Positions 20,782 to 33,618 are shown, counted from the stretch's first letter. The stretch: 64,000 bases of DNA from Anodontia alba (GCA_964016985.1 OZ024837.1:36400591-36464590), one strand, 5' to 3'. Notes: generated from the letters alone by a model not told the origin. A program made the numbers and translations.

Positions 20782-22075
20782 AATTAATGCTGGTGTTCCC
20801 CAAGGATCTGTCCGTGGACCCCTCTTGTTTCTTATTTACGTTAACGACTTAGCTGACTCTCTTCTAAGTTTAACATGGCTATTTGCAGATGATAGCTCAT
20901 TGTTCTGTTCCGCATCCTCAATTCAAGATCTTGAAGGCATAATTAACTACGATCTGAAAATTTTGTCACCTTGGACAAACCAGTGGTTGATAAATTTCAA
21001 CTCTCTTAAAACTGAAGCCCTCTTATTTTCCCTAAAACTGTATGAACACCTACCAAATATAGAATTCGATGGTATTCCTATTTCTTTTGTAACAGACCAC
21101 ATACATCTCGGTCTGACATTAAGTAATAATGGGTGTTGGAATAAATACATCGAAAATATTGTGAATAATGCCTCCAAAATCATTGGCATTATGCGCAAAT
21201 TAAAGTACACATTTCACAGAGTCGCTCTTAACCAAATCTACGTTTCCTACATTTTACCTATATTGGAGTACTCGGCTATAATTTCGGGCAATTGTACCGC
21301 CCAGAACCCAAACTGCAGAACGAAGCAGCCAGGATAGTCTCTGGGCTAACCAGGTCTGCTCACTAGATTATCTATATGGGGAATGTGGATGGGTACCATT
21401 GTCTGTAAGAAGATATGAACAGAAAGTATCCTTCAAGTACAAGATAGTCAATGGTGCCTCTCCCGATTATATTCGAGATGTTATTCCTCCTTATGTAAGA
21501 GAAACTACCCCATACCCACTGAGAAACAACAATAATCTAGTTATTCGCCTTACATGTACTGTCTTCAGTGTCACTGTGGAATTCGTTGGACAGTCTCTCT
21601 AGTTTCAAAAACAGCATCAAAAGCCTGCGTCAAACAAAAAAAAAACAAAAAAAAAACAAACAAAAAAAAAAAAAAAACACACAAAAAAACAACAAAAAAA
21701 CAAAAAAAAAACCAACAACTCCAAAGTCCCTTCGTACTTCCTCAATGGCGACAGATACTTATCAGTGCAACATGCACGAATTCGAAATAATTACAGTAAC
21801 TTAAAAGCGATTTATATCATAATCATCTCTGCCCAAGCCCCATTTGCATTTGCAACATTGCAACTGAAGATGCAGCACATTACTATTTTCCCATTGTCCG
21901 AGTTTGCTGAAAGCCGCTTAGTTTTATTCCAAGCCTTCCACCCCTTAAACATGGATAAGCTACGTTTTGGAGATGCCAGCATTAATAATCATCAGAATTC
22001 AATACTTTTTTTTCCGCCGTACAGCATTCTTTTAAAGGATCAAGAAGATTCGTTGACAACCTATAAGAAATAATG
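20782..22075 (+). pseudogene. 5'-truncated LINE reverse transcriptase fragment, unit B
   Basis: The fragment starts inside the RT at AGVPQGSVRGPLLFLIYVND and keeps the active-site motif LFADDSSLF. It then has WLINFNSLKTEALLF, the HLGLTLSNNGCWNKYIENIV region, a C-terminal part (SPDYIRDVIPPYVRETTPYP) and a terminal Cys/His region (SEFAESRLVLFQAFHPLNMD). A frameshift near 21,320, and an A-rich insertion at about 21,635-21,715, break the frame. The domain order fits the CR1/L2/Jockey group. The start coincides with the host sequence TGTCAAAGGCC in all three units, so one insertion pre-dated the duplications. Confidence 0.85.
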
Positions 22076-23360
22076 GCAACAGCAATAAATAAAATAAATA
22101 ACAACAGCAACTATTAATAAAAAAAAGATTAATCACCAGAGCTTTACCATAAGCCTGTTCATCTGGACTCCTGACGACCCTATTTATTTTTTTATATAAC
22201 ATACAAATGCATACGCGCACACATAAAACACACGCAAGCACTCAAGCACGAACCACCCCGCCGGAAATGCATACTGTGCATAGCTGGATGACTCACGATC
22301 GCTGTCAATTTTCCTATCTTATTAATCAACCGATTTAACTCGCCTGAGAGGAAGAACCTGGACCGGTCGCGATTTGCTAATGGATGACTGTTCCCAAGCC
22401 GCTGGGTACGACTACATCGAAAAGTTTAGTTCATCTTTCGTCTTGAAAAAGTTTTGAAATTCTATGTTTAATGACATTGTCATGTGAGTTATAGTGTGTG
22501 TCCTTTTGGCTTTCTGCTTGTAGTGTTTTGATTGTGGCGCCGTTGCTTTTAGTGCGTTCTTCCTTCCCTTTGGTGTCTCCGACGGAAGGTGTTAGGTAAT
22601 TGTATCGATTCCTGATAATTGCCTTCCTTTCTATGTATATTACAATGAAGAGAAGGGCCGTAACTAATGTTGTGAGAACTTGTTGCTCGACCTCTTTGCA
22701 TCATTTATATGCGATAAAATATGATTCAACTATAAGATGTGCTTTTAAGAGCCTGGTTTCTATTGGTCATTTTGCAGTAAAAACCATAACTGTAGCTGCT
22801 TTAAGAGCCTTTTTTTCTTAGTCATATTTTATCAACCAATCGCCTTTTAGTTTGCCACTCCAGGGGCGGATCCAGGATGATTTCTGAGGTGGTTCAATTT
22901 AATCACGTTACCGTACTTACTCTACGTATTCGGAAAGACAAGCCTGAGCTTCTGAACGCGGCGTCTGATCAGGGTCTACACTGTTTGCCACTCATCCAGC
23001 TTTACACACACTCATAGGTAGTAAAATGGACTTATTGAAGAAAAGTATAAGGTAAAGAGTTAAGGGGTGTGAATATTAGGGTAAAGACGGTATCTCAAAA
23101 TTATCAACTGTATCAAAAATTTCCCATGAAAATGAAATTTTGAGTCATAGGGGAGTTCGACAGAACCACCCGAACCCACTCTGAATCACCCCCTGACTGC
23201 CTTGTGTATGCGATGGAAATTCAGTCTGCTCTTTCATTTGGGATCCTTCGCAGTATTAGGTTGTTTTTATAGTAAAGTCCTATTGTAATACTGGCACAAG
23301 CTTTCTCGAGGAAGCAACTCCAACTCTTTAATATTTGGGTCAATATGTTAGCCAGCAGCT
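22076..23360. other. Non-coding block shared by the units
   Basis: Contains GCATAGCTGGATGACTCACG, the empty Penelope-like insertion site (about 22,560-22,590) and the uninterrupted TTTAAGAGCC...TTTTTTCTTA module. No gene seen. Confidence 0.55.
23327..23332 (-). promoter_or_regulatory. Putative poly(A) signal ATTAAA
   Basis: ATTAAA on the minus strand, about 29 nt after the stop of the orphan C1q exon 3, at the same place as in gene C. Confidence 0.5.
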
Positions 23361-23684
23361 TCAGACTGAAAGAAGTACGCCTGAAAAGGAACAGTAACTG
23401 TCACCATGAACGTGCCCTGTCAGGGATGGCATTTCTCGTGCATACACTTCGTCGCCTTTCGTTAGTTGTGTATTTACCGTAACTGTACCCATCTGTCCAT
23501 ATGCAGCAGCAACATCACCAGCAAAGATTCTCCCTATTTCGACTTCGTTTCTCATCAGCTGAATGTGAGCATACTTCCCTTTTGTTATCGACAATATGGA
23601 TAGAGAAAACTGATACAATCCCGCCACCGTCGCTCTAAATACCCCTGTGCTTTGACTGTAGCCATCACCCGCATTATCTACAAT
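23361..23684 (-). CDS. C1q-domain terminal exon, orphan (unit B)
   Basis: This is an open, conserved copy of C1q exon 3: it follows a TTATTGCAG acceptor, reads IVDNAGDGYSQSTGVFRATV and FSLSILSITKGKYAHIQLMR, and ends SFSGVLLSV plus stop. I found no exon 1 or exon 2 in unit B. The coding frame is nevertheless intact and the amino-acid differences from units A and C are few and conservative. It is therefore either a recent orphan or an alternative terminal exon for gene C transcripts, which run the same direction from upstream. Its phase-0 acceptor would be compatible with exon 2 of gene C. Function as part of a mature protein is inference. Confidence 0.8.
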   Translation of the reverse strand: MVDNAGDGYSQSTGVFRATVAGLYQFSLSILSITKGKYAHIQLMRNEVEIGRIFAGDVAAAYGQMGTVTVNTQLTKGDEVYAREMPSLTGHVHGDSYCSFSGVLLSV

Positions 23685-24716
23685 CTGCAATAATTAATGT
23701 TTATTTACATTTATGTTTTTTCGGCGCTCTTATTGGTGGAAAAATGGATTCGTTTCCCGATAAAAAAAAAAAAAAAAAAAAAAGAGAAAAAGTTGATGCC
23801 TCGCCTACGATTGCACTACTTGCAGTAAAACCCAACATCAGAGGTATAATAACTCGCCAATCATGTCACTCACATTTGATAAAATAAAACTAAGAAACTA
23901 AAAAATAAAAATTTATTTGCTTCAATTAGTTTTGCTTTTGTATCTAAAATAAAAAAATAACATATGTCTTGAATGTTTTTTCTTCTTACAAATCCATTTT
24001 GATTTGACCTCCCGTCAGTTTATACAAATTTGAAAGATCGCCAAGGACATGTGTTATCGTCTGTCACTGTCATTGCTCCTTCCGGCAGATAAAACCCCAA
24101 AACAAATTTAATATTCTTGCGCTCACCAACCTGCCGCTTTCCCATTTCCGAATTTCTGAAAATTTCATACAGAAAATAAATCGTATGAATTGAATTTTTT
24201 TTCGTTACCTCGAACCATGAATGAAAAGCGAATTCCAAACGAAGAACGCTATTGTGCTACGCGCATCATGCATAGCGTCCTTCGTTTTTGTTTCATTCAT
24301 GGCTCGATGAATCGAAAACGAAGATCGTAACGAAAATCAATTCTAAAATCAATTCTAAAATAACAATAAACATACATGAAACCAGCCACAATTTTGTTTG
24401 GGTTTCGTCGCGAAATGCAAAATTCTACAGACCCTCCTCGCACGTATTAAAGAAAAAAAACCCTCCGGCAATCGGTTCAGATGAGTCTAAGGGGATTAGA
24501 TACACAATAGATCGATTTACTGGTCATGTCAAAAATTAGACGAGTTCACCTAAAATCCGTATTTATATGTAAAACATGACTGAATACAGTATCTTGGACC
24601 TTTTCGGACTGATTCGTGAAATATTCGGCAATGTCGCCGCGAACATATCTGAAATGTAAGGTCAGTGATATTACTGGACTGACTAGTGTAGTGGATGCAT
24701 TCATACTCATCAAAAA
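23685..24716. other. Intronic or intergenic, no gene
   Basis: The first 250 bp match the start of intron 2 in units A and C, with a poly-A run at about 23,763-23,783. A pair of inverted segments (TTTTCGTTACCTCGAACCAT at about 24,200; CATTCATGGCTCGATGAATCG at about 24,293) flanks a hairpin around GCGTCCTTCGTTTT. Nothing coding is supported. Confidence 0.5.
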
Positions 24717-25165
24717 AGGGTAAAAGAAAAGTCCAAGGAGTGCCACAATCACAAACCGCAGCCCTTCCCAGACACTAAGGGGAAGAGGAAACAGACAAAA
24801 CCAAACAAACGCAAATCGAACAAACGTACGAATAGCTCTCTCTTTCCAAAGCGAGGTAATCGCAATACTAAAAGGACTGAAAAACACAAGAACAAAATAA
24901 CATAAGGCAAGACATAAAACAAATCGCCTCGTAGAATAAACCACAAAGCAACAAAGAGTAAGACTAACACCGGGACCACCACCTTAGAACGGTCTGTAGA
25001 ATAAACCACCCGGGGGCTGGGGTGGGGGGCAGGTGGGGGGAGATGTTAAAACGCTTTTATGGCCAGCCAACTTCATTCTGGGTCCCGATGTAACTCTTAA
25101 TACAGAAAAACATAAAACTTCGGTTCGCATAAAGGCTCCCATCTCCAAAATCAACAAACAAGATA
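24717..25165 (-). mobile_element. Penelope-like 3' region, inverted fragment
   Basis: The minus strand matches the untranslated 3' region at 41,745-42,165: GGGAGCCTTTATGCGAACCG, TAAGGTGGTGGTCCCGGTGT and CTCCTTGGACTTTTCTTTTACC. There is no RT coding sequence, so this is a 5'-truncated copy, opposite in direction to the main copy. Confidence 0.75.
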
Positions 25166-25500
25166 ATTGCATTTGAAATTGTCATTTGGGGAGGTAAATC
25201 GAATAATAACAAATGAAAAACGATGTTTGTAAAAAGTTTTTTTTTTCATGTCAGCGACTAAATATAGTTTGAGGCAGGATATAAGAAAACCTATAGAATG
25301 TTGCGATATATATATATATATAAGGTCAATGTTCATAACGGCCCTACTACAGCCGTTCAATATGACCGAGACCTTTGATGAGGTTGAGATAATTCATAGT
25401 TTGCAGAAAACAGAAGCACTGATATCCAAAATATCTGATCCGGATGTTGCTTTTTGCAAGTGCATTACGTCGTTATTTATTATCCCCACACTTTATAAAT

Positions 25501-26522
25501 AAGAGGTCCAATTCGCTCACCTGAGTATCATCGTCTCCAACCATCATCAGTTAATTCAACAATTTAATGCAACATAGTATATTCTAAAAGACTATCGTCT
25601 TCTTTTCATAAGACTGTCTATGCTTTAATAAACTGACATCCAAGAAATATTTCTGCCGACTTATTTCAAAATCTGTCTAGTAGTTTTAGACGAAAAGTTT
25701 ATTTGCCACTTATTTTTCTATGTAAAACTACTGACCCCCAGGGTGGGGCCATTTTTGACCCGAATAATCTAATTTCAACAATCTTGGTAGAGGTCTACTA
25801 GATAAAGCTACAAACTAAATTCGGTAGCCTTAGGCCTAACGGTTTCCGACTAGAAAATTTTTCAAGATTTTCACTATATATTAAGTCATTGTAAAACTAT
25901 TGACCCCCGCCCCCCCCCCACCCCGCCGGCTACATACCAAATTTGGAAGCCATAGGCCTAACGGTTTCTAACAAGAAGATTTTTCAAGATGTAAGCTTAT
26001 ATAAAGCTAGTGAACCCTGGGTAGGGGCTATTTTTGACCACAGGGTTATAATTTGAACACTCTTGGTAGAGGTCCACTTTATGTAGCTATATACCAAATT
26101 TGGTAGCCCTAGGCCTTATGATTTCTGACTTTGTTTTTTAATTTTTCACTATAAAAGTCTATATAAAACCAGTGGCCCCTGTGTAGGGACCATTTTTGAC
26201 CCCAGGACTATAATCTGAACAATCTTGGTAGAGGCCCACTAGATGAACCTACATACCAATTTGATTGCCCTAGGCCTTATAGTTTCGTACAAGAAGCTAT
26301 TTAAAGATTTTGCCACTTGGTTGCCATGGCCACCAGAGTTCTGCTTAGATTCTAATTCTTTGAACAACTGTCAATTAGTACCTCCCAAGGATTGTGAAGT
26401 TTGGTCCAATTTAGCCAAGTGGTTTAGATAAATATGTCAATTATTGACAGACGAATGACAACGGATGCCGGAGTACTGACCTATTAGAATACCTCATTGA
26501 GCAGTACGTGCTCAGGTGAGCT
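25501..26522 (-). mobile_element. Helitron-like element with about 170-bp core repeats
   Basis: Minus-strand 5' end AGCTCACCTGAGCACGTACT at 26,522; 3' end CTCAGGTGAGCGAATTGGAC then CTCTTAT at 25,501. The core monomer carries GGTAGAGGTCCACTAGATGA, ACCAAATTTGGTAGCCCTAG and CTATATAA, about four copies, with strong drift. The subterminal part near the 5' end has the GACGGAC/CCGGAGTAC-like segment common to this group. No protein is encoded. Confidence 0.65.
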
Positions 26523-27833
26523 AATAATATTGAAATTGGCTCAGTGGTTTCTACAAGAAGAAGGGTTTTAAAATTTTCTATATAGATATATAGGGATAAT
26601 AAGCCCCGTCCCTGGTGGCCAAGTTTTTTTATAAATCATGATGTCTTGAACAATCTTGGTAAAAGGTCACCATTTCTGCCAAGTTTTATTGAAATCGGTC
26701 CAGTCGTTTCTGACGAAAAGACTTTTTTTTTAAGTTTTCTATATAGATATATAGGGAAAATAAGCCCCGCCCTTTGGCGGCCATGTGTTTTGACGAATCA
26801 CGATGGCTTGAACAATAATGGTAGAGGATCACCAAAGGAACATTTCTGCCGTATTATATCGAAATCGGTCCAGTGGTTTCTAAAAAGAATATTTTTGAAG
26901 TTTTCTATATAGATTGTAGAGAAAATAAGCCCCGCTCTCTGGCGGCAATGTTCTTTTGGCGAATCATGGCGGCTTGAACAATCTTGATAGAAGGTCACCC
27001 CAGGAACATTTTTGCCAAGTAATATTAAAATCCGTCCAGTAGTTTCTGACAAGACGATTTTTATTTTTTTTTTCTATATAGATATATAGGGAAAATACGC
27101 CCTGCACACACTCCATCCCACCCCCACCCCCAACCCCCAACCCTTGGCGACCATGATTTTTACGAATCATGATGGCTTGAACAATCTTGGTAGAGGGTCA
27201 CCATAGGAACATTTCTGCCGTATTACATTGAAATTGGTCCACTGGTTTCTGACAAGAAGATTTTTAAAGTTTTATATATAGATATGTAGGGAAAATAAGC
27301 CCCAACCCCTGGCCGCAATATTTTTGACGAATAATGACAGCTTGAACAATCTTGGTAGAGAGTCACTAAAGGAACATTTCTGCCAAGTAATATTGAAATC
27401 GGTCCGGTAGTTTCTGATTTTTTATTTTTTTATATAGATATATAGTGAAAATAAACCCCGCCTCACCCCAAGCCCTGACAGCCATGTTTTTGACGACTCA
27501 TGATGGCTTGAACAATCTTGGTAGAGGATCACCAAAGAAACATTTCTGCCAAATTATATTGAAATCAGTCCAGCGGTTTCTGACAAGAAGCTTTAAAGTT
27601 TTTTTCTTTTGTTTTTTTTTTTCGGTTGCCATGGCAACCAGAGTTCTGCTTAGATTACAATTCTTTGAACAACTTTCAGTTAATACCTCCCAAGGAACAT
27701 TCCTGTGAAGTTTGGTCTAAATTGGCCCGGTGGTTTAGGAGGAGATGTCAATTGTTGACAGACGACGGACGCCGGACGCCGGAGTACAGGCCTATTAGAG
27801 TAACTAACTGAGCACTTCGTGCTCAGGTGAGCT
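26523..27833 (-). mobile_element. Second Helitron-like element, different core
   Basis: 5' end AGCTCACCTGAGCACGAAGT at 27,833. The core monomer is about 170 bp: GGTTTCTGACAAGAAGATTT, TCTATATAGATATATAGGGA, AAATAAGCCCCGCCC, GCGGCCATG and TTGAACAATCTTGGTAGAGG, about seven copies. The same monomer, in the opposite orientation, forms the core of the element at 42,416-45,197. Its 3' end is not visible where it meets the preceding element. Confidence 0.65.
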
Positions 27834-29431
27834 AAAAACTTTGCAAAAAGAAGTGACATGAACAACAGTTTTTTTTATGAAAACACTACAAGAGTACTTA
27901 AAAAGATGTGTCATAAAAATGTAAAGAATCAACAAATACAACAAGTTTGACCCTAGGGCTATAATTTGAACAAGTTTGGTAGAGGTCCACTGGACGAAAA
28001 TGTGTACCAAATATCAAATGTCTGAGCCTTCTGGTTTCAGACAAGAAGATATTCCCTATATAAGTCTATATGTTAAACATGTGGGCGCCAACGCGGGGCC
28101 ATTTTTAGCCCCTGGGCTATAATTTAAACAATCGTGGTAGAAGTCCACTAGACCAAGCTGTATACCAAATATCAAAGGACTGGGCCTTCTGGTTACAGAC
28201 AAAAACATTTCTAAAAGTTTTCCCTATATGGGTCAATGTAAAACAAGTGGGCTCCGGGCGGAACCATTTTTGACCCCAGGGCTATGATTTTAACAACCTT
28301 TTTGTAAGACCACTAAATGCAGCTACTAAAAAATATCAAAGACCTAGCCTTCCGGTTTTAGACAAGAAGATTTTTAAAGATTTTCCCTATATAAGTATTT
28401 GTAAAATATGTGTGCCCCGGTGCAGGGCCACTTTAGGCCCCAGGACTATAATTTGAACAATCTTGGCAGAGTTCACTAGATAATGATGTGTACCAAATAT
28501 CAAAAGTCTAGACCTTCTTGTTTCAAACAAGAAGATTCTCCCTATATAAGTCTATGTAAAACATGTGGGTCCCTGGGCAGGGCCAGTTTTGACCCCAGCG
28601 CTATAATTTGAACAATCTTGGCAAAGGTCCACTAGGTGAAGCTATGTACCAAATATCAAATGCCAGGGACATCTAGGTTCAGTCAAGAAGATTTTAAAGA
28701 TTTCCTTATATAAGTCTATATGTAAAATATGTGGGCGCCCGGGTTGGGCCATTTTAAACCCAGGGTTATAATTTGAACACTCTTGGTAGAGGTCCACTAG
28801 ACAAAGCCGGGTACCAAATATCAAATGCCTCAGCCTTCTGGTTTCAGACAAGAAGATTTTTTAAAAGTTTCCCTTTATAAGTCTATGTAAAACATGTGGG
28901 CCCCGGGGCGGAATCACTTTTGGCCCCAGGGCTATAATTTGAACAATCTTGGCAGAGGTCCACTAGACGAAGCTGTGTTACAAATATCAAATGCTTGGGC
29001 CTTCTGGTTTCAGACAAGAATATTTTAAACCCTATACAAGTCTATGTAAAACTTCTCGGCCCCGGCGGAGTCATTTTTGGGCCCAGGGCTATAATTTGAA
29101 CAATCTTGGCAGAGGTCCACTAGACAAAGCTGTATACCGAATATCAAAGGCCTGGGCCTTCCGATTTCAGACAAGAAAATTTTTAAAGGTTTTCCCTATA
29201 TGGGTCAATGTAAAATAAGAAGACCGCCAGGGTATAATTTGAACAACTTTGGTAGAGGTCCATTAGATGAAGCTGCAATTCAACTATCAAAGACCCGGGC
29301 CTTCTGGTTTCAGGCAAGAAGATTTTTAAAGGTTTTAGCTTATTTTCACCTTTTTATTGCCATAGCAACCAGAGTTCTGCATGGAATGGAATTCTTTGAA
29401 CAACTTTCAGTCAGTATCACCCAAGGATCAA
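27834..29431 (-). mobile_element. Third satellite-core element, cut by a TIR transposon
   Basis: About nine monomers of about 170 bp with GGTAGAGGTCCACTAGACGA, ACCAAATATCAAATGCCTGG, CTTCTGGTTTCAGACAAGAA and GTAAAACATGTGGGCCCCGG, closer to the 25,501-26,522 core. The unique subterminal segment (TTGCCATAGCAACCAGAGTT, TTGAACAACTTTCAGTCAGT) matches 27,620-27,690 but stops at 29,431 where the TIR element begins, so the expected AGCTCACCTGAGC end is lost. Confidence 0.65.
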
Positions 29432-31886
29432 GGGGGTAATACCAAAATCGCTACCTGTGCTGTCGACCGAGCCGGTACTGCGTAAAGCTGCTGTCGACCG
29501 AGAAATACGGTTTTCGACCGAGCAGTACGGATGTCGACAGAGGAACGACTTCATTAAATGCGCTGTAAGTGTGTAATTTTAGTGTATGTTTCTACATTTT
29601 TGGGGTTCAAACCGTTTCTGAAATAGTTTGCTATTGTTTTAAGTGGTTTGGAAGTCTGGCTGATAACCTGTTTTAACGCTGGGCGGAATTAAACGGGGAC
29701 ATATATAAAGTAAGTATTTACGGGGAATTGCGTGGTTCTTATTCAGTGTCGTGGCAAATCGAGGGCGATATAATGCAGATACATCATAAGTATACATGAT
29801 TACCTTTTATTTGTGTGTGTACATGCACTTATATGCATCTGCGCCGATACTGCTGTCGATGAACTGGAAGTTTGCAAGGTACAGTTGTCGACGTTACTGG
29901 ATACGGATGTCGATGATTCAACGAGAATGTAACAGACAGATTTACTGGAAATTAACTAGTTAAACAATAAAATATCTATTACATTCTTCGCCAGTCATTG
30001 TGTTCTTAGAAAAGGTTACAGCTTGTTGATTCACATGTCAGTCTAGACGATTGTGTCGCAACAAGTGCTATGATTCATTTATATAGGGCCGATTTCAACG
30101 AATAAAATGGGTGTATGCAGTTTGTACGTTCTGATAACTGCAAAAACACCGTTACGAGTATATATCAATTCTTTTTGGCACAAGCATTACTCATGTATAA
30201 TAAAAGCAAGTCCTGTGGTTTGTGAACTCTTCAAGAACAGTTGAGCAGATAGCAGTGTTTAATGATTGGTACGGACCGTTTAGGTCGACAATATGGACCA
30301 ACAGCTTGCAAGGAACTATTAACTTTGCAGTTATATTATGCGAAATCAGTTTTACATTTGAGTTATGACGCAGGAAAGTCCAGGAATGGGCGCAACTAGT
30401 ACTTTAACCTGAAATCACACATATACACGTAAATGTCAAATCAGTCAACATTTTAAACTTAGAAGTAGGATAACAAACATGTACATGAAGAATGGTCTTG
30501 GAATGAGAAACATTTTGACGCAAATTCCATGTAATCCGTCCAAATTTATAAGGAAATTATAGAGGTCTAAAAAATTCTGTTGTGTGAGTCCAAAGCGAGG
30601 CTATGAGCTGATCACGTCATAAGATTACAATCTTAAATATGAAACAATAATCATTTTGAAGCAAATACGCTCAAAATTGGCAGCATCTAGAATGCAGATA
30701 ATGGACAAATTGCATTCCTTGTAGTCAGTGCAATGGAAAATTTCTCTTATTGAGTGGAAACCCTGAAACGTTAAAAATATGTACTTTTCTTTGATCACGT
30801 CAAAAATATTTCAAGGCATGCAGCCGCCAGAGACAGCCATTGCAAATTACACAAAGGGCCATATCTGCTGAGCAACCCTACCGATTGTCATGATATTTGT
30901 TGCTAAATGTTCCTTTCTCCACAGGCACTTGAAGTGCTGTGCTTAAACCCACCTCTAAACATCAAGGTTAATATTGATGTAGTCTATATGCAATTTCGTA
31001 ATGACTCATCTAGCCGAAACATTTAAAAATTTTGACTTAAACTTCAAGCGCCTGTGCTCTTTCCGACATCATTCTTCAAGAGTATTTGCACATGTTTGCA
31101 ATCCTATTCCTTTAACATAGATTTTGCAGTTATGTTTTTAATCTGATTTAGCCTTTATATGTTTACGTATTTACATCAGTGACCAGCCTTGTAGTCTGTT
31201 GTGTGAACTATATATGGGAGAGTTAAGGGTGGAGTTATTCTTGGCGACTGTTGCGACTTTAAGACACCAGTCCGCACAAAATATACAATTTTCTTCATGG
31301 CTCCCAGTGAAATCTGCCTTATAGTGCAGGTTTCATTAATAGTCATAGAATAAATCATGTATTTTGACACCAGTACATGAAATCTAGTTTTCATATTTCG
31401 TCGACAGCCGTATCATTCAGACTAAGATACCATCGACGGTCGTATCGCTGGTCATCGACGTCCGTTTCCCGATATTTTTCAAAGGTCCATAAAATCTCCC
31501 AGAGTTCCTGAATTATGCCAAACACACTTTGTTGTAGAAGCGTAAATGGTAGATGAAATATATAAGGCGTTTTATTGCTTTCGTACCTTTCATAATGCAT
31601 TAGACTAATGATATTCTATGAAAATTGATTTTTTCGAAGGAACCGGTATTTTATAGTGTTTTCAGCGTCACAACTCTCTATAAGTGAACAGACAAATAAC
31701 ACGTTGTCTCTTTAAAATATTGACAGCGTTTGTAAACGTTTTCGCCTCTCCAAGGGCGTCAAAATCGTGTTGTCTCTCTGTCGACATCCGTACTGCTCGG
31801 TCGAAAACCATATTTCTCGGTTGACAGCAGCTTTACGCAGTACCGGCTTGGTCGACAGCACAGGTAGCGATTTTGGTATTACCCCC
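29432..31886. mobile_element. 2.46-kb TIR element with internal GTCGAC-type repeats
   Basis: Terminal inverted repeats of about 109 bp (29,432-29,540 and 31,778-31,886) differ at only about three positions and start GGGGGTAATACCAAAATCGC. Each TIR has three TCGACCGAG-like boxes. Further copies of the motif (TACGGATGTCGATGA, CGACGGTCGTATCGC, ATCGACGTCCGTTTCCCG) lie inside at 29,841-29,930 and 31,398-31,470, mirrored between the ends. I see no transposase frame, so it is non-autonomous. No clear target-site duplication; both flanks are truncated repeats, suggesting deletion at insertion. Confidence 0.8.
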
Positions 31887-33254
31887 GTGAGGTTCCCAAC
31901 AACGTATGCTTTCGTAAAGAAAAAGTCGAAGCAATTGAAATGAGTACCAACAACATATGCTTCTATAAAGAAAATCAGAAACAAAATCACATTAGAATCA
32001 TAAAATACGCCCTCATTACAGTAGGTTGACATGTTACCTCAAGATTTTCCTGTAATTTTGAAAAAAAAAAAAAAAAAAACAACAAAAAAAAAAAAAAAAC
32101 AAACTTAGCGGACCGTGCGGTAATTAGGTCGAATACAGTATATACAGTTTGATAAATAAACACATTCCAGGATCTGACAGCAAACCTGGACTTATTAATA
32201 AGTCATCTGAGATAATCTGATTCGCGTTACAGCTGAGATAACCTGATTCGCGTTATACTATATTCTGATTTAGTCCTAATTTCCCAAGCTAGATGCTGTG
32301 CCTAAATAAAAGAAAATAATTGTTTTCTATATCTGTTTTTTTTTTTTATATATATATATTTTTGTACTAATAAACAATTTCCAAGTAATTAAATTACGTC
32401 ACTGTGCAAATATGACGTTAACAGTGTTCAGCGTTAGAACTAGTTTTTCTTTTAATCGTATTATTCACTCTCCTGAGTGACATAATTTTCATATCAAGCA
32501 AACACTGTTCATTATTCTGTTTATTATATATTTATTATATACCTTTTTTGCTAGTACTGTTTTCTTACAAGGGCCATAAATTGTTTCAGTTTGAGCGGAA
32601 GAACAATAAATAAAGTAAGAAAATGGCGTTATTCAGTCCGTTTATTAGCAGCGTTGACGTCACTTCATGATGTAACGTTAACAATGTCATGACGTTACAT
32701 TAACGTTTTTCATTTTTCATTGGTCGGGTTTATGTCTCTTTTGGCAGCCGGGGACGTCAAGATGAAATGCAACAACGCGGGAAAAATTCTATACAAACAG
32801 CTCCGACTGTGAAATAATTCACTACCTTCCGTTATCATATCATACCCAGGGGATTTGGGGGTGGTTGAGTGGAGGGGAGTGGTGCTGGTCAGCTTGGTAC
32901 CGATGATTGAACAAAGCATTGCGAAACATATCCTAAACAGTGTGCTTGAAATATTAAAACTTGATACCCTTTTCCACGTCTTCTCTTCAAAAAGTAACCA
33001 GTTTCACTGTGTTCTCTTAAAAAAGTAACCCTTTCACTGTGTAATAAGAAAAAATATCTTTTCACAGCAGGCGTTTAAAACACTCACTCTGATGAAACGT
33101 TTCATTTGTACAGTGCCACAGCAAACGTTATTTTGCATAAACACAGATGTAAGATTAAATGTCATTCTGTATACACTGGATTTTAATAGCAAGTTACTAA
33201 GACAGGTATTCCACAAAATATACATATTTATTCTTCTAAGGTTCAAAAGCAACA
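31887..33254. other. Non-coding, homologous to 16.1-17.5 kb and 52.5-53.5 kb
   Basis: Opens with GTTCCCAACAACGTATGCTT as at 52,515. Poly-A runs lie at about 32,059-32,099. Most of the GGAGCGGAGTAATTCGG foldback seen in A and C is missing here. No gene. Confidence 0.55.
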
Positions 33255-33618
33255 CAAGGGCCGGAGGCAGGGTGGTACGTTTGTCATGAACCCTTGCTTC
33301 ATCAGTGTGGTATGATTCCTGAGAGGAAGTTCACAGACAAACCTAAATGTGATCAGGAGGTCAAGGGTTCGATACCCGTCGGGTCCGGCAACATCCTTTC
33401 GTGGAGATTGATCCTGAAATATAGTTTCTACGGTCATTCTCTCCCTCCAGGTGATTCAAGAAGGGCAGTTGTCAGTTTCTGGCGAAAGAATGTCCACAAA
33501 TACTGGTTAACCGCTTAGACGACTAAGCATGTCTAGGGAAAATGTGGTAGGTAAACTGACCTGCTCGACAAGACCTTAATAGTGTTCAATGGGCCGTTAA
33601 ACTGCAACCCAACCAACC
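33255..33618 (+). mobile_element. tRNA-related SINE, copy in unit B
   Basis: Paralogue of the unit A copy, with the B-box-like GGTTCGATACC at 33,366-33,376 and the same body and end. It sits at the equivalent place, so it was inherited through the duplication. Confidence 0.6.
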
